NCBI GenBank assembly: GCA_045632125.1
Contig: JAZQWC010000054.1
Span: forward strand, 1 to 38,129
Source of the DNA: CALWPV01 sp045632125
GTDB taxonomy: Bacteria > Bacillota > Clostridia > Lachnospirales > Bianqueaceae
Length of the DNA stretch: 38,129 bases
Direction: 5' to 3'
Below are positions 30,696 to 37,828 of the stretch, piece after piece. Every line of letters begins with the position of its first letter. Position 1 is the stretch's first letter. A program made the translations under genes and the position numbers. The notes under the pieces are model-generated. The model had not been told where the DNA came from and searched no databases. It worked only from the letters and a program-made list of their open reading frames with translations.

Positions 30696-30712
30696 TCGTT
30701 TTCCTAAAACGA
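30696..30712. promoter_or_regulatory. Inverted repeat at the serC transcription start
   Basis: TCGTTTT (30696-30702), CCT, AAAACGA (30706-30712), a perfect 7-bp-arm palindrome at about +1 to +18. It could be a repressor site or the first hairpin of the mRNA. Confidence 0.45.
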
Positions 30713-30744
30713 GCGAATGTTTTTGAAAGGGGGACATATTCATT

Positions 30745-31833
30745 ATGGCCAATGATCGTATTTTTAATTTTTCTGCAGGACCATCTATGCTTCCGTTAAC
30801 CGTTCTGGAACGGGCCGGAAAAGAAATCACTAATTATCAGGGCAGCGGCATGTCAGTAATGGAGATGAGCCACCGTTCTAAGGTTTTTCAAAAGATTTTC
30901 GATGACACCAAGGCGAAATTCCGCAAGCTGATGGCAGTACCCGATGATTATGAAATTCTCTTTTTACAGGGCGGCGCTTCCACTCAGTTTTCAGCAATCC
31001 CGTTAAATTTAATCGGTGCAACCGGCAAAGCTGACTACGCCGTGACCGGTAATTTCTCTAACCTTGCTTATAAAGAGGCTAAAAAGTACGGTGACATCGC
31101 GATCGCCGCTACCTCAGAAGGCTCCAATCATACTTATATCCCATCCCAGGATCAGTTGGTGATCAGACCCGACGCTTCCTACTTCTACTATTGTGCAAAC
31201 AACACTATTTATGGTACCGAATGGCAGTACATTCCGGAAACCAATGGTGTGCCCCTGGTATGCGATATGTCTTCTGATATTTGTTCCCGTCAGGTGGATA
31301 TTTCCAAGTATGGCGTGATCTTCGCCGGTGCTCAGAAGAATCTGGCTCCCGCAGGTCTGACCATCGTGATCGTGAAGAAAGAACTGGCCGGTCGTGAGCT
31401 GCCCTTCACTCCTCTGATGCTGAACTGGAAAACCGAGATCGATAAAGACTCTATGTACAATACTCCTCCCTGCTGGTGCATTTATATGCTGGGCTTGGTA
31501 TGTGACTGGTTGGAAGAACAGGGTGGCGTACCCGGTATGGAAAAGATCAAACATCAGAAAGCTCAGATGCTGTACGATGTGATCGACAACTCTAAGATCT
31601 TTACCTGCCCCTCTCAGATCGGCTCCCGCAGTGACATGAACGTTGTATTCCGCACTGCTTCCGAAGAGCTGGATGCTCTGTTTGTAAAAGAGAGTACCGC
31701 AGCCGGCCTGGCTAACCTGAAGGGTCACCGCAATGTGGGCGGCATGCGTGCTTCCATCTACAATGCAATGCCCATGGAAGGTATTGAAAAACTGTGTGCT
31801 TTCATTCAGGAGTTTGACAAGCGCAACAGCTGA
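30745..31833 (+). CDS. serC: Phosphoserine aminotransferase
   Basis: A 362-aa PLP enzyme (class V aminotransferase) that makes 3-phosphoserine from 3-phosphohydroxypyruvate and glutamate. It starts FNFSAGPSMLP, diagnostic of SerC, and has GQG-type substrate motifs (FLQGGASTQFSAIPLNL), DMSSDI binding the PLP pyridine nitrogen, Lys198 (AGAQKNLAPAG) forming the Schiff base, and RASIYNAMP at the C-terminus. GAAAGGGGG precedes the ATG at a normal distance. serA follows after 39 nt. Codon bias is strong, suggesting high expression. Confidence 0.96.
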   Translation: MANDRIFNFSAGPSMLPLTVLERAGKEITNYQGSGMSVMEMSHRSKVFQKIFDDTKAKFRKLMAVPDDYEILFLQGGASTQFSAIPLNLIGATGKADYAVTGNFSNLAYKEAKKYGDIAIAATSEGSNHTYIPSQDQLVIRPDASYFYYCANNTIYGTEWQYIPETNGVPLVCDMSSDICSRQVDISKYGVIFAGAQKNLAPAGLTIVIVKKELAGRELPFTPLMLNWKTEIDKDSMYNTPPCWCIYMLGLVCDWLEEQGGVPGMEKIKHQKAQMLYDVIDNSKIFTCPSQIGSRSDMNVVFRTASEELDALFVKESTAAGLANLKGHRNVGGMRASIYNAMPMEGIEKLCAFIQEFDKRNS

Positions 31834-31872
31834 AAATTAGTTCTTCAATCGTTTTGAATAAGGAGTTTTATC

Positions 31873-33036
31873 ATGTTTCAGATTTTGACTTTAAATAAAA
31901 TTGCGGCAGTTGGTTTGAATCAGTTGGACCAGAAGAGATTTGCCGCTGCCGATAACTTTGAAAATCCCGATGGTATTTTGGTGCGTTCCGCCAAGATGCA
32001 TGACTACGAGTTTCCTCCGGCTCTGCGCGCCATTGCCCGCGCCGGTGCCGGTACCAACAATATTCCGATCGAGCGCTGCAGTGAGGCCGGTATCGTGGTA
32101 TTCAACACTCCCGGTGCCAATGCTAATGCGGTTAAGGAAGAAGTAATTTTCGCTCTGCTAGCTTCCTCTCGTCGTATGTTCGAGGCTAACCAGTGGGCTC
32201 GTCAGGAGGCTGCCGCAGGCGCCGACATCCTGACCACCATGGAAAAGGCTAAGAGCCAGTTTGCCGGTCCTGAAATTTGGGGTAAGACCTTAGGTATCGT
32301 CGGACTTGGCGCCATCGGCGCAAAGGTGGCAGATGCTGCGTTGTCTTTGGGTATGAACATCGTTGGTTACGATCCATATTTGAGCGTTCCCACTGCTTTG
32401 GCTCTGGACCGCCGTGTACAGGTAGTTCAGAAACTGGAAGATCTGCTGAAGGTTGCTGATTATGTGACCCTGCATGTTCCGCTGAATGATGCCACTCGCA
32501 ATATGATCGATACCAACGCCATTACCAAGATGAAAGACGGTGTTCGTTTGATCAACCTGGCTCGTAACGGTTTGGTGGATGAGGCTGCTCTGGCAGCTGC
32601 CATGAAGGTTGGCCGTGTAGCCGGTTATGTAACCGACTTCCCCAGCGCTGAGATCGCCAATGAACCCGGTGTCATCGCTCTGCCTCACCTGGGTGCATCC
32701 ACTCCCGAGAGTGAAGATAATTGTGCGATCATGGCGGCTCATGAGATTCAGGAATATCTGGATAATGGTAACATTATTCATTCCGTAAACCTGCCGGATG
32801 TGAGCATGGAGCGCAGCGGCGAAGCCCGTATCTGTATGATCCATAAGAACATTCCCGCGACTCTGGCGAAGATCACCACCATCGTTTCTGCGGAAGGTTT
32901 GAACGTGGAGAATCTGGCTAACAAGTCCCGCAAGGAATACGCTTACACCATGCTGGATATCAACGGTCCCATCAGCGAGGAAGCGATTGCCCAGCTGGGC
33001 GAGATCGAAGGCATGATCCGCATTCGTGTGATTTGA
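31873..33036 (+). CDS. serA: D-3-phosphoglycerate dehydrogenase with C-terminal ACT domain
   Basis: A 387-aa enzyme that oxidises 3-phosphoglycerate to 3-phosphohydroxypyruvate, feeding SerC. The NAD-binding Rossmann motif is VGLGAIGAKVA. The catalytic D-2-hydroxyacid dehydrogenase residues are in INLARNGLVDEAAL (Arg), the Glu-containing segment EIANEPG, and LPHLGASTPE (His). A C-terminal ACT domain (about 315-387, ARICMIHKNIPATLAKITTIV) suggests serine feedback. It lacks the ASB domain of the long form. AAGGAG precedes the ATG. Only a terminator (33053-33096) follows, so serCA is a two-gene operon. Confidence 0.95.
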   Translation: MFQILTLNKIAAVGLNQLDQKRFAAADNFENPDGILVRSAKMHDYEFPPALRAIARAGAGTNNIPIERCSEAGIVVFNTPGANANAVKEEVIFALLASSRRMFEANQWARQEAAAGADILTTMEKAKSQFAGPEIWGKTLGIVGLGAIGAKVADAALSLGMNIVGYDPYLSVPTALALDRRVQVVQKLEDLLKVADYVTLHVPLNDATRNMIDTNAITKMKDGVRLINLARNGLVDEAALAAAMKVGRVAGYVTDFPSAEIANEPGVIALPHLGASTPESEDNCAIMAAHEIQEYLDNGNIIHSVNLPDVSMERSGEARICMIHKNIPATLAKITTIVSAEGLNVENLANKSRKEYAYTMLDINGPISEEAIAQLGEIEGMIRIRVI

Positions 33037-33052
33037 GTTTGAAGTAGTATTG

Positions 33053-33096
33053 AAACCGATATCGGTAGTATTTGGTTACCGATATCGGTTTTTTTT
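33053..33096 (+). terminator. Terminator of the serCA operon
   Basis: AAACCGATATCGGTA (33053-33067) pairs perfectly with 33077-33091; loop 33068-33076; then a T tract to 33096. Both arms contain the self-complementary ACCGATATCGGT. Confidence 0.9.
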
Positions 33097-33360
33097 GAGT
33101 ATTGAGGGCGCGTAGGGGGCCGAAAGACCATGCAGGAAGGAATGAGACGCGGTGACCGTGAAGCAAATGACCAAGCGACTACATGGACACGTCAACATCG
33201 AGGAGGTGTCCACGTAGTTATAAGAAAATGACTACATGGTGATAGGAGAATCAAGTGAGCGGCAAAAAGTCGTGATATTGCCCGCCATTGCTTCGCAGAA
33301 TATATCGGGAAAAAGATGAGTATTTTGAGTATAATGAATCATCGGCAGGAGGTAGAAAAC
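33097..33360. other. Intergenic stretch with a 13-bp hairpin and repeated ACTACATGG
   Basis: This 264-bp gap holds no convincing gene. A 33-codon frame from ATG 33130 has no ribosome binding site. It contains a hairpin of ACTACATGGACAC (33178-33190) with 33206-33218 (one mismatch), and a direct repeat of ACTACATGG (33178-33186 and 33231-33239). TATAAT at 33330-33335 could be the -10 of the AraC gene, but no good -35 is placed. AGGAGG near 33349 is that gene's ribosome binding site. Confidence 0.5.
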
Positions 33361-34284
33361 ATGGAATGGATCAATGGAATGCAGCGAGCACTGGCGTATA
33401 TCGAAGAACATCTGACAGAGGAAATCGACTATGAAGAGGTAGCAAAGCAAAGCTTTTCTTCCAGTTTTCATTTTCAGCGGGTGTTTAGCATTTTGTGCGG
33501 CTATACGCTGGGTGAATATATTCGAAACCGCCGGCTGACATTGGCGGGAGCAGAGCTACAGAGCGAAAATGCAAAAGTCATTGACGTTGCATTGAAATAT
33601 GGCTATGAAAGTCCGGACAGTTTTGCTAAGGCATTTCAAAAATTCCATGGCATTTTGCCCTCGCAAGCGCGCAGCGAAAAGGCAATGCTCAAAGCTTTTA
33701 CTCGACTGTCGATCCAAGTCATTATGGAAGGCGGTACTGTTATGAATTACAGAATTGAAAACAAACCAGAAATGGTACTGACAGGTTACAAAAGACGTTT
33801 TACCGGAACTCCGGCAGAGAGAAATGAACAGGAAGAAAAATTCTATTTATCCACCAGAGTGAATCAATTCATTTTGAACGGCTTGTCAAAGGACTGCGAA
33901 ACCAGTTATAATGTGATTACCAACTTTGGCGACGATGGTTACGACTATTATATCGCTGCCAAATTGGATACTAACACAACCAATCATTTGGCCAGAGTGC
34001 TTGGCTCAAAGGAAGAAGCAAAACGCTTTGAAACCATTACGATTCCGGCTGGAGAATATCTGGTGTGTGAAACGGAGCGTATGCGTTATCCGGTAACCCA
34101 AACAGAGGAGGTTCGTCGTAAAGCTATAAGCGAGTGGCTTCCCAGTTCGGAATATGAACTCACCGATGCACCGGAAATTGCAGTTAACCACTGGTTTTAT
34201 CGTGAGAATGATCCGGTATATAACCAGTCACGGTATATAGAATTGTGGCTTCCAATTGTGAAAAATAAATCACCTCACCATTAA
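33361..34284 (+). CDS. AraC family regulator with GyrI-like effector domain
   Basis: A 307-aa protein. The start is the ATG at 33361, eight bases after AGGAGG; a frame-open extension upstream lacks an RBS. The N-terminal AraC DNA-binding domain has two HTHs (IDYEEVAKQSFSSSFHFQRVFSILCGYTLGEYIRNRRLTLA and VIDVALKYGYESPDSFAKAFQKFHGILPSQAR). A C-terminal Rob/GyrI-like effector domain starts about residue 125 (MNYRIENKPEMVLTGYKRRF) and ends with ELWLPI. Such proteins sense small hydrophobic or cationic molecules. It is followed 14 nt later by the two-domain GNAT gene, so they are likely cotranscribed. Confidence 0.9.
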   Translation: MEWINGMQRALAYIEEHLTEEIDYEEVAKQSFSSSFHFQRVFSILCGYTLGEYIRNRRLTLAGAELQSENAKVIDVALKYGYESPDSFAKAFQKFHGILPSQARSEKAMLKAFTRLSIQVIMEGGTVMNYRIENKPEMVLTGYKRRFTGTPAERNEQEEKFYLSTRVNQFILNGLSKDCETSYNVITNFGDDGYDYYIAAKLDTNTTNHLARVLGSKEEAKRFETITIPAGEYLVCETERMRYPVTQTEEVRRKAISEWLPSSEYELTDAPEIAVNHWFYRENDPVYNQSRYIELWLPIVKNKSPHH

Positions 34285-34298
34285 GGAGATGTAACTTC

Positions 34299-35309
34299 AT
34301 GAAATACTTTTATCATGGTTCCTACGTGTCTGGAATTCAAGAGCTGAAAGCGAATTCAAAACTGCATGATACGGAGCAGAATGTTGTATATTTGACCGAC
34401 AACATCCCCTATGCTCTTTTTTATATCTGGGATGCAGAGTACAATGGTATGCCGGGTAAGTATGTGACCGGCTGGCTCAAGGATGGGATCGCTTATTATG
34501 AAGAGCAATTTCCAGAGCAGTTAAAAACACTGTATCAAGGGGTCTGCGGATATTTATATCATATTGCGATGACGTCGAATTTTCAGAAAGTGGCTGGACA
34601 TGCAAATATGTTTTACAGTCCGGAAGACTGTGAAGTGGCAAAGGAAGAGTATATTGAAGATGTATATGAAGAGCTGCTAAAGTATGAAGCGATGGGTCAG
34701 ATGAAGGTGCTTCGATACAACGAACAGACTCAGGATCGAAAACAGGCACTGCACGAAAAAATGGTCATGGGGTTCCAACGTGCAAACTTTTATCAAGAAA
34801 ATGAAGCAAAAGCAGTTTTTATGAAGAAACATTTTCCAAAAGCCTGGGCAGAAGCGGAGGTATCACAACAGATTTCAATTCGCCCGATCCAGTCTGGCGA
34901 ACAGGACTTATTTGATGACACAGAATACGAAACAATGAGCGCTGCGGAAAAAGATCAAATGATCGCCGAATCACTGGCTAAAAACCATAATGGCCGATAC
35001 TTCGAATTCTTCGTCGTAGAAAGCGGCGGTAACTGTGTGGGCTTCATGAGTTTGTATGCCCATTCCGAAACTATGATCAGCTGCGGCCCGGAGATCAAGC
35101 GGCATAGCCGCAAAAAGGGCTATGGCTATCTTGGAGAGCGGTTGATTCTTGATTACGTCAAAAGCATTGGATATACAGAGGCCATCGCCCAGGTTCGTGT
35201 AGAAAACATGGCTAGTCGGGCACTACATGAAAAGCTGGGATTTACATTGCAGAAGATATATGTGAATCAAAAAGGCAGAGAAGTATGCGAATATAGAAAA
35301 GAGCTGTAA
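34299..35309 (+). CDS. Two-domain protein: unknown N-terminal domain fused to a GNAT acetyltransferase
   Basis: A 336-aa protein with AAGGAG before its ATG. The N-terminal ~190 residues begin MKYFYHGSYVSGIQELKANS and contain VVYLTDNIPYALFYIW, a His-Gly-Ser then Tyr-Leu-Thr pattern reminiscent of ADP-ribosyltransferase-fold domains, although no catalytic Glu can be placed with confidence. The rest (from about 195, ISIRPIQSGEQDLFD) is a GNAT: FEFFVVESGGNCVGFMSLY, the acetyl-CoA-binding loop HSRKKGYGYLGERLILDYVKS, and ALHEKLGFTLQKIYV. GNATs acetylate amines on small molecules or proteins. It lies between the AraC regulator and another GNAT. The ART link is speculative. Confidence 0.75.
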   Translation: MKYFYHGSYVSGIQELKANSKLHDTEQNVVYLTDNIPYALFYIWDAEYNGMPGKYVTGWLKDGIAYYEEQFPEQLKTLYQGVCGYLYHIAMTSNFQKVAGHANMFYSPEDCEVAKEEYIEDVYEELLKYEAMGQMKVLRYNEQTQDRKQALHEKMVMGFQRANFYQENEAKAVFMKKHFPKAWAEAEVSQQISIRPIQSGEQDLFDDTEYETMSAAEKDQMIAESLAKNHNGRYFEFFVVESGGNCVGFMSLYAHSETMISCGPEIKRHSRKKGYGYLGERLILDYVKSIGYTEAIAQVRVENMASRALHEKLGFTLQKIYVNQKGREVCEYRKEL

Positions 35310-35311
35310 TA

Positions 35312-35351
35312 AATAAGACGCAGGAGTTCAAGGAGATTCCTGCGTCTTATT
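35312..35351. terminator. Terminator hairpin with GACGCAGGA stem
   Basis: AATAAGACGCAGGA (35312-35325) pairs perfectly with 35338-35351, with a 12-nt loop (35326-35337). The stem core GACGCAGGA recurs in the terminator at 37098-37129. Confidence 0.75.
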
Positions 35352-35416
35352 GTCAATATAAATTCTATGAAAATAACAATATAGCAAAGCTTGATCTTGG
35401 AAAAATAAAGAAATAC

Positions 35417-35445
35417 TTGGTTGCTCTTTTACTTTATGATATACT
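35417..35445 (+). promoter_or_regulatory. Putative promoter of the second GNAT gene and nagA
   Basis: TTGGTT (35417-35422), 17-bp spacer, TATACT (35440-35445) preceded by TGA (extended -10). Confidence 0.5.
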
Positions 35446-35484
35446 GATGAAAAAATATTAGAAAACGAAATACAAAGGTGCAGT

Positions 35485-35925
35485 ATGAACGAAAACATTA
35501 CGATCCAACAAGAGCGGCTTACAGCCGAAGAATATATCGACTTTTTAAAGAGAACCGACTTAGGATCCCAATATCCGCAAGAGCGCTTCGACAGCAGGAT
35601 TAGAAAACTGGTCAATAATGTTTCAATTAGTCTGACAGCCCGCAATGAAAGTAACAAAGTTGTAGGAGTACTGTTTGGACTAACTGACTTTTGCTATTGG
35701 TTGTATGTAACGGATCTGGGCGTTGACAGGGCGTACACGAAACAAGGCATTGGTAAAAAACTTATGAAAACTGCCCATGAAATCGCCGGCGGCGAAAAAG
35801 ATATTGCTGTGTATCTGATTGCCAATGAAAACGCGATCCCCTTCTATGAGAAACTGGGTATGAAGAAATCGGAAGATGTGATGCAATATAACAAAATCGA
35901 TTGGACAGAGTTTGTAGTTGAATAG
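35485..35925 (+). CDS. GNAT family N-acetyltransferase
   Basis: A 146-aa single-domain acetyltransferase. Core elements are RNESNKVVGVLFGLTDFCYWLYVTDLGVDRAYTKQGIGKKLMKTAHE, with the acetyl-CoA loop Q-G-I-G-K, and a C-terminal ENAIPFYEKLGMKKSEDVMQY. Start ATG is preceded by AAAGGTG. The substrate is unknown; small GNATs of this shape often act on amino sugars or amines. It ends 18 nt before nagA, so cotranscription is likely. Confidence 0.9.
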   Translation: MNENITIQQERLTAEEYIDFLKRTDLGSQYPQERFDSRIRKLVNNVSISLTARNESNKVVGVLFGLTDFCYWLYVTDLGVDRAYTKQGIGKKLMKTAHEIAGGEKDIAVYLIANENAIPFYEKLGMKKSEDVMQYNKIDWTEFVVE

Positions 35926-35943
35926 AATAAGGAGCGTGCAGCA

Positions 35944-37089
35944 ATGGTATTAAAAAACGCGATAATCATCAATCAAAAATTCCAGCCGGAAAAGTGCGAT
36001 CTGCAGATCAGTGGTGATTTGATTGCGAAGTTGGATATAAACATAGAGGATGAAAAAACACTCGACCTGACAGATTGCTATATCCTGCCCGGATTTATCG
36101 ATACCCATATCCATGGAGCCTATGGCACCAGAATCAGCGATGCAGAGCCAAAGATCCAGCAGATGACGAAATTCGAAGCGACCCAGGGTGTGACTGGTCT
36201 ATGTATTACCACAGCCACCTCGGCCTTTGAAGATCTGCTTCGCCAAGTCGATACAGCGGTGGAAGCGGCAGCCAAAGCAGAAATGGAAAACAGCGGCTCC
36301 GTAATCTGGGGTATCCACGCAGAAGGTCCCTTCATCTGTGAAAAATACAAAGGAGCCATGAATCCGGAATATATTATTGATCCGGATCCTGAAAAACTGG
36401 ATCAACTGCAGAAACGTGCGAAGGGCTTATTGAAGATTCTCACCATCGCCCCGGAAACGGAGGGAGCCATTGAACTGATCCACCATGCGGTCAATCAAGG
36501 ACTGGTCGTATCCATGGGTCATACCAATGCTACGTACGATGAAGCCCAAAAGGCAATCGAAGCTGGTGCTACCCAAGCAACACATCTGTTTAATGCCATG
36601 CGCGGTCTCCATCATCGAGAACCGGGTATTCTGGCAGCGGCCTTGACCGATCCGCAGGTGCGCTGCGAAATGATCTGCGACCATGTGCATCTGCATCCGG
36701 CAGTACTGCAGCTGATCTATCAGTGTAAAACAGCGGAGGGAATCAACATCATCAGTGATTCCGGTCATGCGGCCGGATTAAACGTATCGCAGTTTGAAGT
36801 GGACGGTATGATGCGCTATGTGAAAGACGGTGTTGTACGGCTGGCCAATGGTACTATTGCCGGCAGTGCCAAAACGGTATTGAATGGCGTACAAAATCTG
36901 ATCCGCAGCGGGATTCCCATGGGAGAAGTAGCTAAGATGGCTTCTTTTAATCCGGCAAAAACACTCAAGATCGATTCGATCACCGGCAGCATTGCAGTGG
37001 GAAAGCGAGCCGATCTGGTGGTACTGGACGAGCAGCTGAACGTGAAGTATACCTTCGTGGGCGGACAGTGCGTATATAAAGCAGAATAA
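35944..37089 (+). CDS. nagA: N-acetylglucosamine-6-phosphate deacetylase
   Basis: A 381-aa amidohydrolase-superfamily enzyme that converts GlcNAc-6-P to glucosamine-6-P and acetate. It feeds amino sugars from peptidoglycan, mucin or chitin into glycolysis or wall synthesis. Conserved features are GFIDTHIHGAYG (metal HxH), GIHAEGPFI (Glu ligand), MGHTNATYDEA and ATHLFNAMRGLHHREPG (His ligands, substrate binding), CDHVHLHP, and ISDSGHAAGL (catalytic Asp). AAGGAG precedes the ATG. No nagB is next to it. The terminator at 37098-37129 is shared with the convergent sigF. Confidence 0.94.
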   Translation: MVLKNAIIINQKFQPEKCDLQISGDLIAKLDINIEDEKTLDLTDCYILPGFIDTHIHGAYGTRISDAEPKIQQMTKFEATQGVTGLCITTATSAFEDLLRQVDTAVEAAAKAEMENSGSVIWGIHAEGPFICEKYKGAMNPEYIIDPDPEKLDQLQKRAKGLLKILTIAPETEGAIELIHHAVNQGLVVSMGHTNATYDEAQKAIEAGATQATHLFNAMRGLHHREPGILAAALTDPQVRCEMICDHVHLHPAVLQLIYQCKTAEGINIISDSGHAAGLNVSQFEVDGMMRYVKDGVVRLANGTIAGSAKTVLNGVQNLIRSGIPMGEVAKMASFNPAKTLKIDSITGSIAVGKRADLVVLDEQLNVKYTFVGGQCVYKAE

Positions 37090-37097
37090 AATTAAGC

Positions 37098-37129
37098 GAC
37101 GCAGGAGCAGCATTTGCTATTCCTGCGTC
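37098..37129. terminator. Bidirectional terminator overlapping the sigF 3' end
   Basis: GACGCAGGA (37098-37106) pairs with TCCTGCGTC (37121-37129), with a 14-nt loop and a T-rich tail for nagA. The right arm encodes the last sigF residues (MTQE) and the loop holds the sigF stop codon (37117-37119). Confidence 0.75.
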
Positions 37130-37779
37130 ATTTCTTTTCTAAGCTTAAGAAGTACCTTCTTTTCAAACCGAGACACCTGCACCTGCGACATCCCAAGTAG
37201 CTGCCCCGTCTGTGACTGCGTCAGATTCTTAAAATACCGAAGGCGAATCAGCTCAGCTTCCATCTTCGGCAGACACATCAGCACTTCTTGCAGCGCGATT
37301 CGATCCAGGCGATCCTCCACACCGGTTCCCAGATCGGTCAGGGTGTCCTGAAGTGTCAGTTCCTTTCCGGCGCGGCCGGAAGAACCTACCGGCGAATCGA
37401 AGGACACAGTAGCCTCACAAGAGGCCAGGGCTGCGGACACTTCGGCGGGGGAGAGGCCCGTGTGCCGAGCCAGCTCGGCAAGGGTGGGCGTGCATCCCAG
37501 CTGAAGTTCCAGCTCCTGCCGCGCTTTCTGCAAACGGAAAGCCTGTTCCTTGAGAGTGCGGCTCACTTTGATGAGGCCGTCGTCGCGAAGAAAGCGACGC
37601 AGTTCACCAAAGATGAGGGGAACGGCATAGGTGGAAAAGCTGGTTTGGTAGCGAAGGTCAAAGCGGTCGATGGCCTTGAGCAGGCCAATGGTGCCGATCT
37701 GAAACAGATCTTCGGCATCGTAGCCGCGGCGGCTAAGGCGGCGGATGACTGTCCATACCAGGCCGGTGTTTTGGATCAC
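37117..37779 (-). CDS. sigF: RNA polymerase sporulation sigma factor SigF (SpoIIAC)
   Basis: The forespore-specific sigma factor held inactive by SpoIIAB. Region 2 is clear (LVWTVIRRLSRRGYDAEDLFQIGTIGLLKAIDRFD, STYAVPLIFGELRRFLRDDG), with region 3 (CTPTLAELARHTGLSPAEVSAAL) and region 4 (EAELIRLRYFKNLTQSQTGQLLGMSQVQVSRFEKK). The end given is a GTG at 37779, the only conventional start codon in the open frame. However, typical SigF sequence continues upstream in frame (YELLTRARQGDAVSRDLL, up to about 37851), so the real protein probably starts earlier. No ATG, GTG or TTG is available there, suggesting a lost base or a non-standard start. Confidence 0.88.
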   Translation of the reverse strand: MIQNTGLVWTVIRRLSRRGYDAEDLFQIGTIGLLKAIDRFDLRYQTSFSTYAVPLIFGELRRFLRDDGLIKVSRTLKEQAFRLQKARQELELQLGCTPTLAELARHTGLSPAEVSAALASCEATVSFDSPVGSSGRAGKELTLQDTLTDLGTGVEDRLDRIALQEVLMCLPKMEAELIRLRYFKNLTQSQTGQLLGMSQVQVSRFEKKVLLKLRKEMTQE

Positions 37780-37828
37780 CAGCAGATCACGGCTGACTGC
37801 ATCTCCCTGACGGGCTCGGGTTAGTAGC

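Noticed and set aside
33130..33231. 33-codon frame from ATG 33130 in the serA-AraC gap
   Set aside because: No ribosome binding site, no recognisable sequence, and it overlaps the 33178-33218 hairpin.
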